DNA from: Flavobacterium sp. LC2016-13
Lineage (GTDB): Bacteria > Bacteroidota > Bacteroidia > Flavobacteriales > Flavobacteriaceae
DNA length: 64,000 nt
Direction: 5' to 3'
Assembly (NCBI RefSeq): GCF_009707955.1
Contig: NZ_WMDQ01000016.1
Location: 19,441-83,440, forward strand
This document shows positions 1-8,536 of the stretch, in pieces (position 1 is the stretch's first letter; each line of letters opens with the position of its first letter). Position numbers and translations under genes: made by a program. A model generated the notes under the pieces. The model was not told the DNA's origin, made no database searches, and saw only the letters and a program-made list of their open reading frames with translations.

Positions 1-916
1 TTTCTGTTTTTGTTGGATGTATGTTGATATCGATTGTATTTGGCGGAACCTGCAGATATAAGAAATAACTTGGTTGTGAACCATCTTTCAAAAGTCCGTC
101 ATAAGCCGCCATTACTGCATGATGCAGATAACCGCTTTTTATAAAACGATCGTTTACGAAAAAGAACTGCTCTCCCCTATTTTTCTTGGCAAATTCAGGT
201 TTACAAACGAATCCCTGAACATTAATAATCTCAGTATCTTCGTTAACGGGAACTAATTTTTCATTTGTTTTACCTGAAAAAATCCCCACAACTCGTTGGC
301 GATATCCTGCAGCAGGCAAATTATACATTTCACTTCCGTTATGATAAAAAGTAAAATGAATATTTGGATGCGCCAAAGCAACACGCTGAAACTCATCCAT
401 AACATGGCGAAATTCAACTGTATCTGATTTTAAGAAGTTACGACGGGCGGGAATATTAAAAAATAAATTTTTAACTGCAAATGAGGTTCCTTTTGGCAAA
501 ACGGCCACTTCTTGCGATACAAATTTACTTCCTTCAATTACAATATGCGTCCCCAGTTCTTCCTGATCTTGTTTGGTTTTCATTTCCATGTGCGCAATTG
601 CCGCAATAGAGGCTAATGCTTCTCCACGAAAACCTTTTGTAGATAATGAAAATAAATCTTCTGCCTGGCGAATTTTTGAGGTTGCATGGCGTTCAAAACA
701 CAAACGCGCATCGGTAACGCTCATACCTTTTCCATTATCAATAACCTGAACTAAAGATTTTCCTGCATCTTTAATAATTAATTTAATGTCGGTTGCATTT
801 GCATCAACAGCATTTTCCAGCAATTCTTTGACTACCGAAGCGGGTCTTTGAACCACCTCTCCAGCGGCAATTTGATTAGCAACGTGATCAGGAAGTAATT
901 GAATGATACTCGACAT
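1..916 (-). CDS. mutL: DNA mismatch repair protein MutL (5' part; C-terminus beyond window)
   Basis: MutL couples MutS mismatch recognition to strand incision through an N-terminal GHKL ATPase. About 305 codons are visible. The ATPase motifs are intact: KELLENAVDA near residues 30-39 (Glu31 as general base, Asn35 for Mg binding), DNGKGM at 60-65, and GFRGEAL at 95-101, followed by the transducer domain with a PAR-type loop (NIPARRNFL). The start MSSIIQLLPDHVANQIAAGE fits the family, which opens with an I-x-x-L-P-x-x-V-A-N-x-I-A-A-G-E block. The C-terminal dimerisation and endonuclease region lies left of base 1, so endonuclease status cannot be judged. The next gene upstream on the same strand is ribH, separated by about 217 bp that includes ribH's terminator. 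Confidence 0.95.
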   Translation of the reverse strand, partial: MSSIIQLLPDHVANQIAAGEVVQRPASVVKELLENAVDANATDIKLIIKDAGKSLVQVIDNGKGMSVTDARLCFERHATSKIRQAEDLFSLSTKGFRGEALASIAAIAHMEMKTKQDQEELGTHIVIEGSKFVSQEVAVLPKGTSFAVKNLFFNIPARRNFLKSDTVEFRHVMDEFQRVALAHPNIHFTFYHNGSEMYNLPAAGYRQRVVGIFSGKTNEKLVPVNEDTEIINVQGFVCKPEFAKKNRGEQFFFVNDRFIKSGYLHHAVMAAYDGLLKDGSQPSYFLYLQVPPNTIDINIHPTKTE

Positions 917-1074
917 TAAAAAATTGGGGTTTAGGTTTATGCTTTGATTTTAGTTAACTTGTTGTAAAAAGCTCAGATTGATAGTGTTAATTCCTGACTG
1001 ATTTTTTAAACCAACATGTACAAATTTAATGAATTTCTGTTGGGTTTCAGAACTTCATCTGTCATAAAAAAAAC

Positions 1075-1110
1075 AAAAAACCTATACTATTTTTACACAG
1101 TATAGGTTTT
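1075..1110 (-). terminator. Intrinsic terminator after ribH
   Basis: The arms AAAACCTATACT and AGTATAGGTTTT flank a 10-nt loop, and a T-run follows on the minus strand. It lies 24 bp past the ribH stop, before mutL. Confidence 0.75.
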
Positions 1111-1133
1111 AGTATTTTTAAAACGATTGTGTT

Positions 1134-1706
1134 TTATTCTTTTTCGATTTTTCGTGGAGTTTCTTCAATTTGAATTGCACCAGAAACCAATAATGGTTGA
1201 TTGAAAGGATGTGACATTGAAGCTTGTTGACGAATATAAGCCATTTTTATGGCTGCAATTGCCGCTTCAGTTCCTTTGTTTCCGTGAATTCCTCCACTTC
1301 TATCAATAGATTGTTGCATGTTATTATCTGTTAATACACAAAAAATAACCGGAATATCAGTTTGAACATTCAAATCTTTAATTCCTTGTGTAACGCCTTC
1401 GCATACAAAATCAAAATGTTTGGTTTGTCCCTGAATTACACATCCAATAACAATAACTGCATCAACATTTTGTGTCTGCAACATTTTCTTTGCACCGTAA
1501 ATTAACTCAAAACTTCCTGGAACATTCCAACGGATAATTTGTTGAGCAGGAACATCACAATCAATTAAGGCATCAAAAGCGCCATTGTAAAGTCCTTCGG
1601 TTATAGTTTCGTTCCACTCAGAAACAACAATCCCAAATCGAAAGTCTTTCGCATTTGGGATCGTGTTTTTATCGTATTCTGATAAGTTTTTATTTTCAGT
1701 AGCCAT
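1134..1706 (-). CDS. ribH: 6,7-dimethyl-8-ribityllumazine synthase
   Basis: Lumazine synthase makes the penultimate intermediate of riboflavin from a ribitylaminouracil and a dihydroxybutanone phosphate. The diagnostic segments are VPGSFELIYGAKK (62-74), GCVIQGQTKHFDF with the expected catalytic His97, and the phosphate-binding HGNKGTEAA block near the C-terminus. At 190 aa it is longer than the usual ~155; the extra residues are a short charged N-terminus and a C-terminal tail of about 15 residues ending KIEKE, which should lie outside the core fold. No FMN riboswitch is visible upstream. The TPR gene sits about 70 bp upstream on the same strand and may be co-transcribed. Confidence 0.95.
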   Translation of the reverse strand: MATENKNLSEYDKNTIPNAKDFRFGIVVSEWNETITEGLYNGAFDALIDCDVPAQQIIRWNVPGSFELIYGAKKMLQTQNVDAVIVIGCVIQGQTKHFDFVCEGVTQGIKDLNVQTDIPVIFCVLTDNNMQQSIDRSGGIHGNKGTEAAIAAIKMAYIRQQASMSHPFNQPLLVSGAIQIEETPRKIEKE

Positions 1707-1775
1707 CTTTAATATTTAAGATTTTAGAGTTCAGATTTTAGATTTCAAATCTAATGAACTACAAAACTAATATTT

Positions 1776-2555
1776 TTATTGCGCTAATCCAATCAATACA
1801 TCAACAGAAGCTGCTTCCGGAGTTGCATCGAAGTTTTCTTTAATATCTGTAAAATACTTTAAAGCATCTTCTTTTTGACCTAAAGCCAGCGCCGTTTTAC
1901 CAGCTTTTAATAAGAAACGAGGCGTTGTAAAGTCATTTTTGTTAGACTCAGCAGCTTTTACATAATAGTCTAAAGCTTCTTTTTGTTGATTTTTTTGAGA
2001 ATAAGCATCTCCAATTGCACCTTTTGCCAAAGCACTTAAAATTAAATCTTCAGATTTAAAATCTCCTAAATATTTAATTGCCTCATCAAATTTACCAGTA
2101 TTTAAATAAGCCATACCAGCATAATAGTTCGCTAAGTTTCCAGCATCTGTTCCAGAATATTCGTCAGCAATTTTAATGAATCCGAATTTACCTTCAGAAC
2201 CATTCAATGCTAATTTATATAATGAATCGCTTGCTACGCCATCCGTCGCTTTTTGAAAGTTTTGTTGAGCAACAAACATTTCGTTTGCAGCTTCATCTTG
2301 CTTAGGAGCTTCGATAAATTTTTGGTAAGCCAAATATCCAATAGTCGCAACCGCAATACCAGCAACTAAACCAATAATGATTTTTTGATTTTTAGCAACC
2401 CAATCCTCAGTTCTTGAAGCAGTTTCATCTAATTTTGAAAAAACACCAGCTGTTGTGCTGTCTTTTTCATCAATAATTACCTGTGTTTCTTCATTTACTT
2501 CTTTAACTTCCTTTTCTTTTGGTGCTTTATATCCTCTTTTATTGTAAGTAGCCAT
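1776..2555 (-). CDS. Single-pass membrane TPR protein (YfgM-like)
   Basis: The 259-aa protein has a charged N-terminal tail (1-57), one transmembrane helix (about 58-77, with GLVAGIAVATIGYLAY), and a periplasmic-type domain of tetratricopeptide repeats. The repeats are visible as YYAGMAYLNTGKFDEAIKYL, DAYSQKNQQKEALDYY and KAGKTALALGQKEDALKYF. The architecture matches the tetratricopeptide_2-like/YfgM family, which in other bacteria works with the secretion machinery or periplasmic chaperones; a function here is inference. It lies upstream of ribH on the same strand and is divergent from the 2782 gene. Confidence 0.8.
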   Translation of the reverse strand: MATYNKRGYKAPKEKEVKEVNEETQVIIDEKDSTTAGVFSKLDETASRTEDWVAKNQKIIIGLVAGIAVATIGYLAYQKFIEAPKQDEAANEMFVAQQNFQKATDGVASDSLYKLALNGSEGKFGFIKIADEYSGTDAGNLANYYAGMAYLNTGKFDEAIKYLGDFKSEDLILSALAKGAIGDAYSQKNQQKEALDYYVKAAESNKNDFTTPRFLLKAGKTALALGQKEDALKYFTDIKENFDATPEAASVDVLIGLAQ

Positions 2556-2577
2556 TTAAAATTAATTTAGTGAACGG

Positions 2578-2585
2578 CAAAAATA
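2578..2585 (-). promoter_or_regulatory. -7 box of the TPR gene
   Basis: The minus strand reads TATTTTTG, matching the Bacteroidota consensus TAnnTTTG, 22 bp upstream of the start codon. No good -33 TTG is seen. Confidence 0.4.
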
Positions 2586-2781
2586 AAATTTTTATTGAAA
2601 CTGAAGTAAAAAAAATCAATTTTATATCTATTTAATATAAAATATTTTATTAAACAGAAATTTCTTCACTCATAATAAGAAAATAATTCATCTTCAAGTA
2701 CTCAAAAAGCCTCTTTTATGAATATTTTTCAATAATTTGCACTCTTAAATTTCAACAAAATAATAAGATCAAAGTATATAA

Positions 2782-3339
2782 ATGAATTTAAAAGCAGGGG
2801 AAGTATTAATTCAGAAAATCGAACACACTAAAAAAATACCTTTTAGACTTGAAGATTTAGCCACGATACCTGTTTTTACTTTTATATTTACAATATTAAT
2901 AATCCTATTAACCCCTTCTAAAAACATCAAAATTAACAACTACGCGGAATTATATTATTATTTCATCATTCCAATTCTTATATTTTTCTATCTGCTTTTA
3001 ACAGTAGGAAGAATCTTTATTAGATGGTTAAAAACTAAAACAACAGATTTCTTCTTAACAAATCAAAGAATAATTTTTTGTGACTCGCATTCTCAAATAA
3101 TGAATAAAAGCTTCGAATTAGAAAACTTAATTTTAAATTATAGAGAAAAAGCAAATGATTACGGATATATTATTATTGGACAACCAGAATCAATAGCAAC
3201 AAGTTCTAATAATTTATTTATGACTCATGTTGGAATTAATTTTTTTGAAGATAAAAATATAATGTATAACATTCCAAAAGTAAAATCTGTTTTTGATTTA
3301 ATAATAAAAACAAAAAGTAACCTTATAAAAAACAAGTAG
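2782..3339 (+). CDS. Two-TM membrane protein with PH-like domain, function unknown
   Basis: This 185-aa protein is very AT-rich in codon use. It has two hydrophobic helices (about 29-46 and 55-78), then a basic stretch and the segment TDFFLTNQRIIFCDS. The pattern 'x-LTNxRIIF' is typical of bacterial PH-like domains, where it forms the first strands of the barrel. The 12523 gene carries the equivalent FIFTNKRLILVD, although the two proteins otherwise differ. It precedes recF by 64 bp on the same strand, but recF has its own -7 box. I cannot name a substrate or process. Family assignment is moderate; the reading frame is well supported. Confidence 0.6.
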   Translation: MNLKAGEVLIQKIEHTKKIPFRLEDLATIPVFTFIFTILIILLTPSKNIKINNYAELYYYFIIPILIFFYLLLTVGRIFIRWLKTKTTDFFLTNQRIIFCDSHSQIMNKSFELENLILNYREKANDYGYIIIGQPESIATSSNNLFMTHVGINFFEDKNIMYNIPKVKSVFDLIIKTKSNLIKNK

Positions 3340-3352
3340 CAATCCAAAATCG

Positions 3353-3360
3353 TAAATTTG
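3353..3360 (+). promoter_or_regulatory. -7 box of recF
   Basis: TAAATTTG matches TAnnTTTG exactly, 43 bp before the recF start. No clear -33 element is seen. Confidence 0.4.
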
Positions 3361-3403
3361 CGGGCTTTCTTTTTTTTAATATTATCATGAGGGTTAATCT
3401 AAA

Positions 3404-4483
3404 ATGCATTTAAACAAAATTTCTTTATTTAATTATAAAAATTTCTCCGAAGCGAGTTTTGATTTCGACATCAAGATCAATTGTTTTGTTGGCAAAAACG
3501 GAATTGGCAAAACAAACGTGCTTGACGCAATTTATCATTTAGCTTACGGAAAAAGTTATTTTAATCCGCTTGCGGTTCAGAATATTAAACACGGAGAAGA
3601 GTTTTTTGTTATTGATGCCGAATTAGAAAAAAACGACAGAACAGAACAAATTGTTTGCAGTTTAAAAAAAGGACAAAAGAAAATCCTGAAAAGAAATGGC
3701 AAAGCTTATGATAAATTTTCAGACCATATTGGTTTTATTCCGTTGGTTATCATTTCTCCGGCCGACCGCGATTTAATTGTAGAAGGAAGCGAAACGCGCC
3801 GTAAATTTATGGACAGTGTAATCTCGCAATTAGATTCGACTTATTTGCATGAACTCATTCAATATCAAAAAGTAATTGCGCAGCGAAATGCACTTCTTAA
3901 GTATTTCGCCCTGAATCATGTTTTTGACAATGATACCTTATCTATATATAATGAGCAATTAAATGTTTTTGGAAAATCTATTTTCGCAAAGAGAAAAGAT
4001 TTCCTGGAACAATTTATACCTATATTTAATATACATCATCAGGCGATAACGGGTTCTGAAGAAACGGTGCAATTGGTTTACGAAAGTCATTTATTCGAAA
4101 AAGACTTATTGACTATTTTACAGGAAAACATCAACAAAGATCGAGCGTTACATTACACAAGCGCAGGAATTCACAAAGATGATTTATCTTTTGAAATTGA
4201 TTCACATCCGATAAAGAAATTTGGATCTCAGGGACAGCAAAAATCTTTTTTGATTGCTTTGAAATTGGCTCAGTTTGAATTTTTAAAAAAACAAAGCGGC
4301 GTAAAACCGTTACTGCTTTTTGATGATATTTTCGATAAACTGGACGAAACCCGCGTGGCAAAAATCATCGAAATGGTAAATAGTGAAACTTTCGGGCAGT
4401 TGTTTATTTCAGACACACATCCCGAACGTACTGAAGTGATTGTAAAATCGACGCATCAGAGTTATAAAATATTTAATTTGTGA
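3404..4483 (+). CDS. recF: DNA replication and repair protein RecF
   Basis: RecF is an SMC-like ATPase that loads RecA at gaps with RecO and RecR. Walker A is GKNGIGKT (30-37), the ABC-type signature region is GSQGQQKSFLIALKLAQ, and Walker B is LLLFDDIF (about 303-310). The D-loop region continues as DKLDETR and the sensor strand as QLFISDTH. The 359-aa length is normal. The preceding gene is unrelated. The DUF2461 gene starts 80 bp downstream and may be read from the same transcript. Confidence 0.95.
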   Translation: MHLNKISLFNYKNFSEASFDFDIKINCFVGKNGIGKTNVLDAIYHLAYGKSYFNPLAVQNIKHGEEFFVIDAELEKNDRTEQIVCSLKKGQKKILKRNGKAYDKFSDHIGFIPLVIISPADRDLIVEGSETRRKFMDSVISQLDSTYLHELIQYQKVIAQRNALLKYFALNHVFDNDTLSIYNEQLNVFGKSIFAKRKDFLEQFIPIFNIHHQAITGSEETVQLVYESHLFEKDLLTILQENINKDRALHYTSAGIHKDDLSFEIDSHPIKKFGSQGQQKSFLIALKLAQFEFLKKQSGVKPLLLFDDIFDKLDETRVAKIIEMVNSETFGQLFISDTHPERTEVIVKSTHQSYKIFNL

Positions 4484-4562
4484 TTTCATAAGAAATTGAA
4501 AAATGAAAATCATTAATTTAGCCCAAACAAGAATTAAAAAATAACTGCAATAAATACTGATT

Positions 4563-5243
4563 ATGCTAACGAAAGAATCATTGCAATTTTTAGACGATTT
4601 AAAAAAGAACAACAATAGAGACTGGTTTCAGGACAATAAAAAACGATACGAAATCTTCAAAAAAGACTACCATCAACTGGTGAGTGATTTTCTGGATGCG
4701 ATGAAACCGCTGGATCCTTCGTTAGAATTATTAGAGGTTAAAAATTGCACGTTCAGAATTAATCGTGATATACGGTTTTCAAAAGATAAATCACCTTATA
4801 AAGCACATTTAGGTGTTTGGCTTTCGTCTGGCGCAAAAGGTCAGAATCGTTCAGGATATTATGTCCATATCGAAAAAGGTGCAAGTTTTATTGCCGGAGG
4901 ATTTTATTCGCCGGAACCTGATCAATTAAAAAAAGTTCGTAAAGAAATTGCGTTTTTTCATGATGATTTAGAAGCTATTTTGACCGATAAAAATTTCAAA
5001 AAAGAATTCGGAAGTTTAGATTTCGATGAAAATAATTCACTTAAAAATCCGCCAAGAGGTTACGAAAAAGAGCATCCGGCGATTGAATTTTTAAAATTGA
5101 AGAGCTTTACGGCTACTCAAAAATATGATATTTCTGAAGTGACTCAAAAAGATTTTGTTTCAAAAATGAGTCAAAAATTAATCGCTTTAAAACCTCTAAA
5201 CGAATTTATTAATCGCGCTTTAGAAACAGACGAAGAATTTTAG
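4563..5243 (+). CDS. DUF2461 / TIGR02453-type conserved protein
   Basis: The 226-aa protein shows the family hallmarks: an N-terminal FLDDLKKNNNRDWFQDNKKRY, then FRINRDIRFSKDKSPYKAHLG, a central GYYVHIEKGASFIAGGFYSPEP and a C-terminal aromatic/basic segment (PPRGYEKEHPAIEFLKLKS). The family is widespread in bacteria and fungi. No biochemical role is established that I can state. There is no signal peptide or membrane helix, so it should be cytoplasmic. It lies between recF and a glycosyltransferase and ends just before a long inverted repeat. Confidence 0.85.
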   Translation: MLTKESLQFLDDLKKNNNRDWFQDNKKRYEIFKKDYHQLVSDFLDAMKPLDPSLELLEVKNCTFRINRDIRFSKDKSPYKAHLGVWLSSGAKGQNRSGYYVHIEKGASFIAGGFYSPEPDQLKKVRKEIAFFHDDLEAILTDKNFKKEFGSLDFDENNSLKNPPRGYEKEHPAIEFLKLKSFTATQKYDISEVTQKDFVSKMSQKLIALKPLNEFINRALETDEEF

Positions 5244-5252
5244 AGATAAAAA

Positions 5253-5302
5253 ACGCCACGAATTCACGAATTATTTAAAATTAATTCGTGAATTCGTGGC
5301 GT
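5253..5302. repeat. Perfect 21-bp inverted repeat, 8-nt loop
   Basis: The arms 5253-5273 and 5282-5302 are perfect reverse complements; the core reads GCCACGAATTCACGAATTA. It fills most of the gap between the DUF2461 gene and the glycosyltransferase and could act as a bidirectional transcription stop. It resembles dispersed GCCAC-type intergenic repeats found in flavobacterial genomes (recollection, not searched). Confidence 0.85.
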
Positions 5303-5315
5303 AAAAATTTTACAA

Positions 5316-6365
5316 ATGAAAAGAAAAATACTTTTTCTGGGAGAATCTTATCGCGCAGATGCTATAACATGGATGAAAGGCCTGAAAGAATTTGGCGATT
5401 TTGAAATAATAACCTGGGAACTTCAAACACCAAGCAATTCAAAACTAAACCGATTCAAACGTATTGCCGAATATGGCTTCGCTCCTATTGCCATTAGAAA
5501 AATCGTTCGCCAGCAAAAACCTGATATGGTTATTGCTGAAAGAACCACCAGTTATGGTTTTCTTGCTGCTTTATCCGGATCTAAAACCATTGCCGTTGCA
5601 CAACAAGGCAGGACTGATTTATGGCCGGAAGGTTCTGTTTTATATCCTTTTAAGAAATTCATTCAGAAATATGCTTTCAAAAAAGCACACTTAATTCATG
5701 CTTGGGGTCCGGTAATGACAATTTCTATGAAAGAAATTGGTGTTGATATGAGCAAAGTTTTAGTCATTCCGAAGGGAATTGATTTGTCGCTTTTTTCTCC
5801 TTCAACTAATAATTCAACTAAAATTGAAGCTATTGTAACGCGTTCTTTACAACCGGAATATCGTCATGATTCAATCATAAAAGCTTTTTCAATTCTACAT
5901 CAAAAAGGAATTGATTTCTCACTAACCATTGTGGGTGATGGAACCCGTTTACAATTTTTAAAAGATTTAGCGAATGAATTGCAAATCGGAAATAAAGTAA
6001 TTTTTACAGGACGAATTCCAAATACAGAACTTCCTAAATTATTACAAAAATCGAATATTTATATCAGCATGCCTATTACCGAAGGTGTTTCGGCTTCTTT
6101 ATTTGAAGCAATGGCATGCAATTGTTATCCTGTAGTTTCTAACATTCCGGGAAATCAAAGCTGGATCAAACATCGCGAAAACGGACAATTAATAGAAATT
6201 GACAATATCGAAATGCTGGCTGATGAACTGATTTGGTCTTTTGAAAATACTGAATCTCGAAATCAGGCTATTTTACGAAATAGGACTTTTGTGGAGAAAA
6301 ATGCTAATTATGATACTAATATGAAGATTATTGCGGATAAATATCATGAGTTGTTGGATCGTTAA
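5316..6365 (+). CDS. Glycosyltransferase family 4 (GT-B fold)
   Basis: This 349-aa protein transfers a sugar from an activated donor, probably to an envelope glycan or lipid. The C-terminal half carries the GT4 donor-binding signature: LTIVGDGTRLQFLKDL, then ELPKLLQKSNIYISMPITEGVSASLFEAMACNC with the E-x7-E pair, and PVVSNIPGN. The N-terminal acceptor domain has the ERTTSYGFLAALSGSK stretch. It has no signal peptide and only peripheral membrane character. It is not within a recognisable polysaccharide cluster, so donor and acceptor are unknown. The start at 5316 falls right after the inverted repeat. Confidence 0.85.
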   Translation: MKRKILFLGESYRADAITWMKGLKEFGDFEIITWELQTPSNSKLNRFKRIAEYGFAPIAIRKIVRQQKPDMVIAERTTSYGFLAALSGSKTIAVAQQGRTDLWPEGSVLYPFKKFIQKYAFKKAHLIHAWGPVMTISMKEIGVDMSKVLVIPKGIDLSLFSPSTNNSTKIEAIVTRSLQPEYRHDSIIKAFSILHQKGIDFSLTIVGDGTRLQFLKDLANELQIGNKVIFTGRIPNTELPKLLQKSNIYISMPITEGVSASLFEAMACNCYPVVSNIPGNQSWIKHRENGQLIEIDNIEMLADELIWSFENTESRNQAILRNRTFVEKNANYDTNMKIIADKYHELLDR

Positions 6366-6471
6366 ATCTTAAACTACATCTAAATTGTTTATTAATTTCT
6401 AAAAACTATTATATATTTTTAACAAGATATTACTTTGTTTATTTTAAGTTTACCATCATTAAAATTAATGA

Positions 6472-7035
6472 ATGGAGGATTTAATAAATGAGTCTTATGA
6501 ATTTGAGCAAGTAGACAACAATCCTTTGCATACGAAATACGATTTTCTAAGTAAAGGAGAAAAACAAATTCCTAAAAGAATAGCAATAAGGAAATACCCG
6601 CAACCCGGTTTAGAACGATATTATAATTTAGGATTTGGCAATATCTTTATTGATAAAAATGGTATAGAATCAATTTCTGATATGTCACGCGATAATAATA
6701 AAAATGACAAAAATAAAGTTTTAAAAACAGTCTTTACTTGTGCTTTAGATTTTTTATCAACTTCACCAAATTCAATTTTAACTTTTTTCGGAAACACTTC
6801 TGCAAAACATAGATTATACAAAATGGGTTTAAATAATAATTTAGCTTCTATTGAAAATTATTTTATTATAAAAGGCGGGATCATTAAAGACTTAAAAATT
6901 ATAGAAAATTTAGAAGATGGGAAACAGCCAAAATCAATTATTGATATAGAAAAAATTGAATATCAACAATATAACCCTATAAAAAGTGTACTCTATAATT
7001 TTATAACATTTGAAATTAAAGATGATTTCAAATAA
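6472..7035 (+). CDS. DUF6934-like hypothetical protein
   Basis: The 187-aa cytoplasmic protein is rich in Asn, Lys and Ile. It contains the segment SPNSILTFFGNTSAKHRLYKMGLNNN, which resembles the core of the Bacteroidota DUF6934 family (x-FxGNTxxRxRLYxxxL). That family assignment is from memory and moderate. Codon use is more AT-rich than in neighbours, consistent with an accessory gene. It is followed after 36 bp by a 59-aa ORF on the same strand. No function is known; partner genes suggest an accessory module but do not define one. Confidence 0.6.
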   Translation: MEDLINESYEFEQVDNNPLHTKYDFLSKGEKQIPKRIAIRKYPQPGLERYYNLGFGNIFIDKNGIESISDMSRDNNKNDKNKVLKTVFTCALDFLSTSPNSILTFFGNTSAKHRLYKMGLNNNLASIENYFIIKGGIIKDLKIIENLEDGKQPKSIIDIEKIEYQQYNPIKSVLYNFITFEIKDDFK

Positions 7036-7042
7036 TTTCACA

Positions 7043-7050
7043 TATCTTTG
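7043..7050 (+). promoter_or_regulatory. -7 box before the 59-aa ORF
   Basis: TATCTTTG is an exact TAnnTTTG match 21 bp before the small ORF start, implying it has its own transcript. No -33 TTG is seen. Confidence 0.4.
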
Positions 7051-7071
7051 TAATATTAAAATGATGTTGTT

Positions 7072-7251
7072 ATGAAAAATATAATTAAAAATATTTTAGA
7101 CAAATCTGGAAAAAAAAGTACTGTATCTTATAAAGATAAGGAAAACAGAAAGTCTTTTGATGAAACTTTCGGAAAAGAGAAAATGGAAATTGCCTCTAAA
7201 TTTATTGGAGACGATTCAATTAATCTTTCTAAAAAACTAGCCACAAAATAA
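7072..7251 (+). CDS. Small 59-aa basic protein, unknown
   Basis: The ORF starts MKNIIKNILDKSGKK and ends NLSKKLATK. It is Lys-rich with no membrane helix. Support comes from its own -7 box just upstream, an intrinsic terminator directly after the stop, and conserved-looking charged composition. The earlier ATG at 7061 opens a frame that stops after four codons, so 7072 is preferred. It follows the DUF6934-like gene and might be its partner, for example a small inhibitor, but nothing in the sequence proves that. Confidence 0.55.
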   Translation: MKNIIKNILDKSGKKSTVSYKDKENRKSFDETFGKEKMEIASKFIGDDSINLSKKLATK

Positions 7252-7273
7252 AATCAAACAAATATTTATATTT

Positions 7274-7302
7274 AGAGCCTTCAAATTTGGAGGCTCTTTT
7301 TA
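7274..7302 (+). terminator. Intrinsic terminator after the 59-aa ORF
   Basis: The stem AGAGCCT/AGGCTCT is followed by TTTTTATTT, 22 bp past the stop codon. Confidence 0.75.
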
Positions 7303-7381
7303 TTTCTAAAACAAGATGCTAATAATCTCTGATAAGAATCTGATTTTATTACAAAATCTAACTCAAATAAATTATAATCCT

Positions 7382-7389
7382 TACTTTTG
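7382..7389 (+). promoter_or_regulatory. -7 box of murB
   Basis: TACTTTTG matches TAnnTTTG, 47 bp before the murB start. Confidence 0.4.
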
Positions 7390-7436
7390 AGCTCAGAATT
7401 TTTCCGAAGTTTCGGAATTAAAAAGCCTAATAATTT

Positions 7437-8450
7437 ATGGAAATCCAATCCAATTTTTCTTTAAAAAACTATAATACTTTTGGTATTGAAGCCAAAGCAA
7501 AACAATTTGTTGCAGTACATTCAGTTACTGAACTGAAAACCATTTTGACAGCAAACAAAAACGAGAAAAAATTTATTTTAGGCGGCGGAAGCAATATGCT
7601 TTTAACAAAAGATATTGATGCTTTGGTTATTCATATTGATTTAAAAGGCAAGAAAATCATTAAAGAAGATGATGATTTTGTTTGGGTTGAAAGTCAGGCT
7701 GGCGAAACCTGGCACGATTTCGTTCTTTATACTATCGAAAACAATTTTGGTGGTTTAGAAAATATGTCACTAATTCCAGGAAATGTTGGCACAACTCCGG
7801 TTCAGAATATCGGTGCTTACGGAACCGAAATAAAAGACACTTTTGTTTCTTGTGAAGCCATCAATATTGAATCTCAGGAAATAAAGACTTTTACAAACGC
7901 TGAATGTAATTTTGGATATCGTGAAAGTATTTTTAAAAACGAAGTTAAAGATCAATATATAATTACGTCTGTAGTTTACAAACTGACAAAACGCAATCAT
8001 AAAATTAACACTTCATACGGAGACATTACTGCCGAATTGGCTAAAAATAATATCGCCATTCCAACGCTGAAAGATGTGAGCAATGCAGTTATTGCGATAA
8101 GACAAAGCAAATTACCAGATCCTAAAGAACTTGGAAATAGCGGAAGTTTCTTTAAAAACCCGATTTTATTGAAATCTGATTTCGAAAAAATCCATCAAAA
8201 GTTTCCTGAAATGAAATATTATGAAGTTTCAGAAACTGAAGTAAAAGTTCCCGCAGGCTGGCTGATTGAGCAAGCTGGCTTTAAAGGAAAAAGATTTGGT
8301 GATGCTGGAGTTCATAAAAACCAAGCTTTGGTTTTAGTCAATTACGGAAATGCAACCGGACAGGAAATTTTAGCGGTTTCGAGAGATGTGCAAAAAACTG
8401 TTTTTGAAACTTTTGGAATTCATATTGAAGCTGAAGTGAATGTGATATAA
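7437..8450 (+). CDS. murB: UDP-N-acetylenolpyruvoylglucosamine reductase (type I MurB)
   Basis: MurB reduces enolpyruvyl-UDP-GlcNAc to UDP-MurNAc with NADPH and FAD in peptidoglycan synthesis. FAD-binding motifs are LGGGSNMLLT (48-57) and PGNVGTTPVQNIGAYGTEI. The catalytic serine lies in NSGSFFKNP (Ser237), and a C-terminal Glu sits in IEAEVNVI. At 337 aa, with the type I C-terminal arrangement, it is close in size to the E. coli enzyme. It is transcribed alone from its own -7 box, and the GNAT gene starts 86 bp later. Confidence 0.96.
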   Translation: MEIQSNFSLKNYNTFGIEAKAKQFVAVHSVTELKTILTANKNEKKFILGGGSNMLLTKDIDALVIHIDLKGKKIIKEDDDFVWVESQAGETWHDFVLYTIENNFGGLENMSLIPGNVGTTPVQNIGAYGTEIKDTFVSCEAINIESQEIKTFTNAECNFGYRESIFKNEVKDQYIITSVVYKLTKRNHKINTSYGDITAELAKNNIAIPTLKDVSNAVIAIRQSKLPDPKELGNSGSFFKNPILLKSDFEKIHQKFPEMKYYEVSETEVKVPAGWLIEQAGFKGKRFGDAGVHKNQALVLVNYGNATGQEILAVSRDVQKTVFETFGIHIEAEVNVI

Positions 8451-8536
8451 AACACAAATTTCAGGAATTAGCACAAATTTAATTTTTAGCAATTAGCGAC
8501 ATTTGTGACAAAAAAGCTTCAACATACTTTGCCAAA

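Noticed and set aside
917..1133. FMN riboswitch or other riboswitch near ribH
   Set aside because: ribH is transcribed leftward, so this is its downstream side; the region upstream of ribH (1707-1775) is too short and lacks the conserved RFN box.
4131..4361. Antisense frames inside recF, murB, lipA, lpxK and others
   Set aside because: They are shadows of the coding strand without start signals, sensible composition or context.
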